Source: Asparagopsis taxiformis (Eukaryota > Rhodophyta > Florideophyceae > Bonnemaisoniales > Bonnemaisoniaceae). Taken from it: DNA of 64,000 nucleotides. The position numbers and the translations under genes were made by a program. Location of the stretch: the NCBI GenBank assembly GCA_030407315.1, contig JALQPE010002041.1, positions 310,001 to 374,000 on the forward strand, given 5' to 3'. Below the pieces are notes generated by a model. It searched no databases, was not told where the DNA came from, and worked only from the letters and a program-made list of their open reading frames with translations. Shown here piece after piece: positions 61,931-64,000 of this stretch (position 1 is the first letter of the stretch; every line of letters starts with the position of its first letter).

Positions 61931-64000
61931 TCACTGTCGCCACTCCAAAATCCTTTCAAACACCTCGACAACGTTCTTCTTGTTAAATCCAAACTTGTTG
62001 AACACTTCCTTCGCTGATCCAGATGCTCCAAATTCATCGACACAAATCGTATGATCTGCATACTTTGACCATCCAAAACTGCTCCCAGCCTCAACCGCGA
62101 GTACTCGCTCGCGTCCCAAACACATCACCTCTCTCCTATACTGCTTACCCTGTCTCTCAAATGCCTCCCAACATGGCAGTGATACGACGCGTGTGCGAAT
62201 ACCTCTGCCCTCCAGCTCTTTAGCGGCACCGACAGCCAGGCCTAACTCCGAGCCAGTACCGATCAAAATTCCATCAATTTGTCCACTATCTCCATCGCAG
62301 CTCTCCCAGACAACGTACCCACCACGCAGTGCGCCATCATAGTTCGTGCAATCCAATGCTGCAGTGGACTGTCGAGAAAGAGCGATGGTACTGGGTGTGC
62401 CCTTTGAATTCAGAGCGCTCTCATATGCGGCCCCAGTTTCGACTGAATCCGCTGGTCGCCAGACGTCGTGGTTTGGCATCGCCCGGAAGGACATGAGATG
62501 CTCAACCGGTTGGTGTGATGGCCCATCTTCTCCAAGTCCAATGGAATCATGTGTCATCACAAATATGGTCCCAATTCGACTCATAGATGCAAGTCTCATT
62601 GCAGACCTCATATAGTCTGTAACAAAAGGTTTAGAAAACAACGCATGTCAGATAGCCATTTGAACGGTTGCCGAAATATTAATCTGAACAATTTGAATCG
62701 ATCCTTACCAGTAAAGACAAAGAATGTAGAACAGAATGGTCTCAGATTATATCCGGCCAAAAACATTCCATTTGCGATGGCTCCCATACCATGTTCACGA
62801 ACTCCAAATCGAAGGTTGCGACCAGCTCTGTTCACTGCTGTAAAGTCACTGGAGCAGTCTAGATTAGTCAGTGTCGAAGGACTTGTATCGGCTGCTCCCC
62901 CAATAAACGATTGAAGCAGCGGGGCGATTGTATTCAGCATAACTTTGGAGTGCCTTCGAGTAGCTTGACTTTTGTTCCTATAGGCATCAGCGGCAGTTCG
63001 CAAGCTGTTTGAAACCACTTCCAAGCTTTTGCTTTGCATCACAGTTGAAGTAAACTGTTCGTACAGTTCATCATACATTTCAGCATAGTCATGACACATA
63101 GAAAGCCACATATCTTCAATAGTTTGAGCTTGTTTGGCCTTGTCTTCAAAGTGATGCTGCACTGAGGGGTCTATATGGAACGGTGGATGAGGATACTGCA
63201 TGGCCTCTCGTGCCCCCTGCGTCTCTTCAGGTCCAAGTGCGGCTCCATGAATGTTGGCAGTGTTTGCCCTGGTTGGTGCACCATAACCGATAGTTGTGGT
63301 GACTTTGATGAGTGAAGGTTTATTTGTGCATCGTTTGGCGGATTGAATTGCAGAGTCAATGGCATCCATATCCCAGGAACCGTTTTCAACGTGCAAGACC
63401 TGCCAGCCATACGCTTTGAAGCGTTCGGAGACGTCCTCAGAGAAGGCGAGATCTGTGGAGCCATCAATTGATATGTGGTTGTCGTCATAGAGGACAATGA
63501 GCTTACCCAATTGTAAGTGGCCAGCCAAAGACGCTGCTTCACCAGACATTCCTTCCATCATGCATCCGTCGCCTGCGATGCAAAAGGTGTAATTGTCTAT
63601 AAGCGGGAAAGCAGGTCTGTTGTATTTAGCGGCAATGTGTGATTCGGAGATTGCAATGCCTACGGCATTTGCAAACCCTTGGCCGAGTGGACCGGTGCAG
63701 ACCTCAACTCCGAGAGTCTCTGTGCATTCAGGGTGACCGGGGGTGGTGGAGTGAAGCTTTCTAAAGTTTTTGATGTCGTTCATGGTGACGGAAGGGAATC
63801 TGTAAAGATGGAGTAACGAGTAGAGCAGCATGGAACCGTGACCGGCAGAGAGAACGAAACGATCTCGGTTGAGCCAGTGCGGATTTGCGGGATTGAATTT
63901 CATGTGTTTATCAAAGAGAACGAAAGCGGCTGCGGCCATACCCATACAGATTCCAGGGTGGCCACAGTTGGCATGGTTGATTGCGTCGACGCAGAGGAAG
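61931..64000 (-). CDS. TKT: Transketolase, two exons seen, 5' end beyond the window
   Basis: Thiamine-diphosphate enzyme of the Calvin cycle and pentose phosphate pathway. Exons: from beyond 64000 to 62709, and 62616-61931. The seen part begins in VDAINHANCGHPGICMGMAA and continues with AGHGSMLLYSLLHL, the ThDP motif GDGCMMEG, HGAALG and REHGMGAIANGM. Exon 2 starts DYMRSAMRL, then MTHDSIGLGEDGPSHQPVEH. The join FVFT|DYMRS restores the family sequence. Whether it is plastid or cytosolic cannot be decided without the N-terminus. No in-frame stop occurs up to 64000. Confidence 0.94.
62617..62708 (-). other. Transketolase intron (92 nt)
   Basis: ACTG|GTAAGG ... GTTACAG|ACTAT, phase 1. TTCTAAAC lies about 16 nt before the acceptor. 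It separates VFFVFT-type FFVFT from DYMRSAMR. Confidence 0.92.

Overview
This window is nuclear DNA from a eukaryotic alga, most likely a red alga (Rhodophyta) with a compact genome. The evidence is as follows. Genes are mostly single-exon and tightly packed on both strands. The few introns are 77-111 nt spliceosomal GT-AG introns. Plastid-type proteins carry N-terminal extensions, and a start of the MAFV...F type (ribosomal protein S1) is typical of the red plastid lineage. An NADPH oxidase has extra membrane segments inside its C-terminal half, a layout I associate with red algal Rboh proteins, and there is a P2C-type (Na+/K+-like) ATPase. I cannot name the species. There is no prophage, transposon, CRISPR array or operon, and I found no tRNA or rRNA gene by eye.

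Layout, left to right. 0.4-9 kb: ER glucosidase II alpha (+), a two-exon mini membrane protein (-), plastid HMA1-type metal ATPase (+), an AlkB dioxygenase with a UBZ4-like zinc finger (-), and a three-exon basic, probably nuclear protein (+). 9.8-19.3 kb: PP1 inhibitor-2 (+), V-ATPase subunit d in four exons (-), eIF4G (+), a 106-aa unknown protein with an internal duplication (+), and an RsmE rRNA methyltransferase (-). 19.3-30 kb: acidic DUF493 protein (+), zinc-ribbon unknown (-), WSS1-type metalloprotease (+), BTB protein (-), HDHD5/CECR5-type HAD hydrolase (-), ACT-phosphoserine phosphatase (+), and proteasome assembly factor UMP1 (-). 30-45 kb: BAR-SH3 protein (+), plastid Cpn60 (-), anamorsin/DRE2 (-), an SDR (+), NADPH oxidase (-), plastid ribosomal protein S1 (-), and an alpha/beta hydrolase (+). 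45-64 kb: a disordered protein with repeated TPF motifs (-), HMP-P kinase ThiD (+), SPOUT methyltransferase (+), FG-nucleoporin Nup58 (-), P2C ATPase (-), a gene-poor 2.5 kb stretch, RPA3 in two exons (+), NEDD1 (-), and transketolase running off the right end (-).

The genes are mostly housekeeping and do not form one pathway. Loose themes are plastid biogenesis (Cpn60, S1, HMA1, DUF493, perhaps RsmE), DNA maintenance (AlkB-UBZ4, WSS1, RPA3), translation (eIF4G) and ion homeostasis (V-ATPase, P2C ATPase). Many neighbours converge with 9-190 bp between stop codons, so their 3' UTRs probably overlap.

I found no undescribed multi-gene system. The most novel-looking signals are: a 12-mer, TACAAGTGTACA, with related GTGTACAA copies in several promoter regions; the ~187-residue extracellular M7-M8 loop of the P2C ATPase; the split NADPH oxidase; the AlkB-UBZ4 fusion; the TPF-repeat protein; and a consistent intron grammar with a CTAAC/CTGAC branch-like motif. 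That grammar let me assemble five multi-exon genes.
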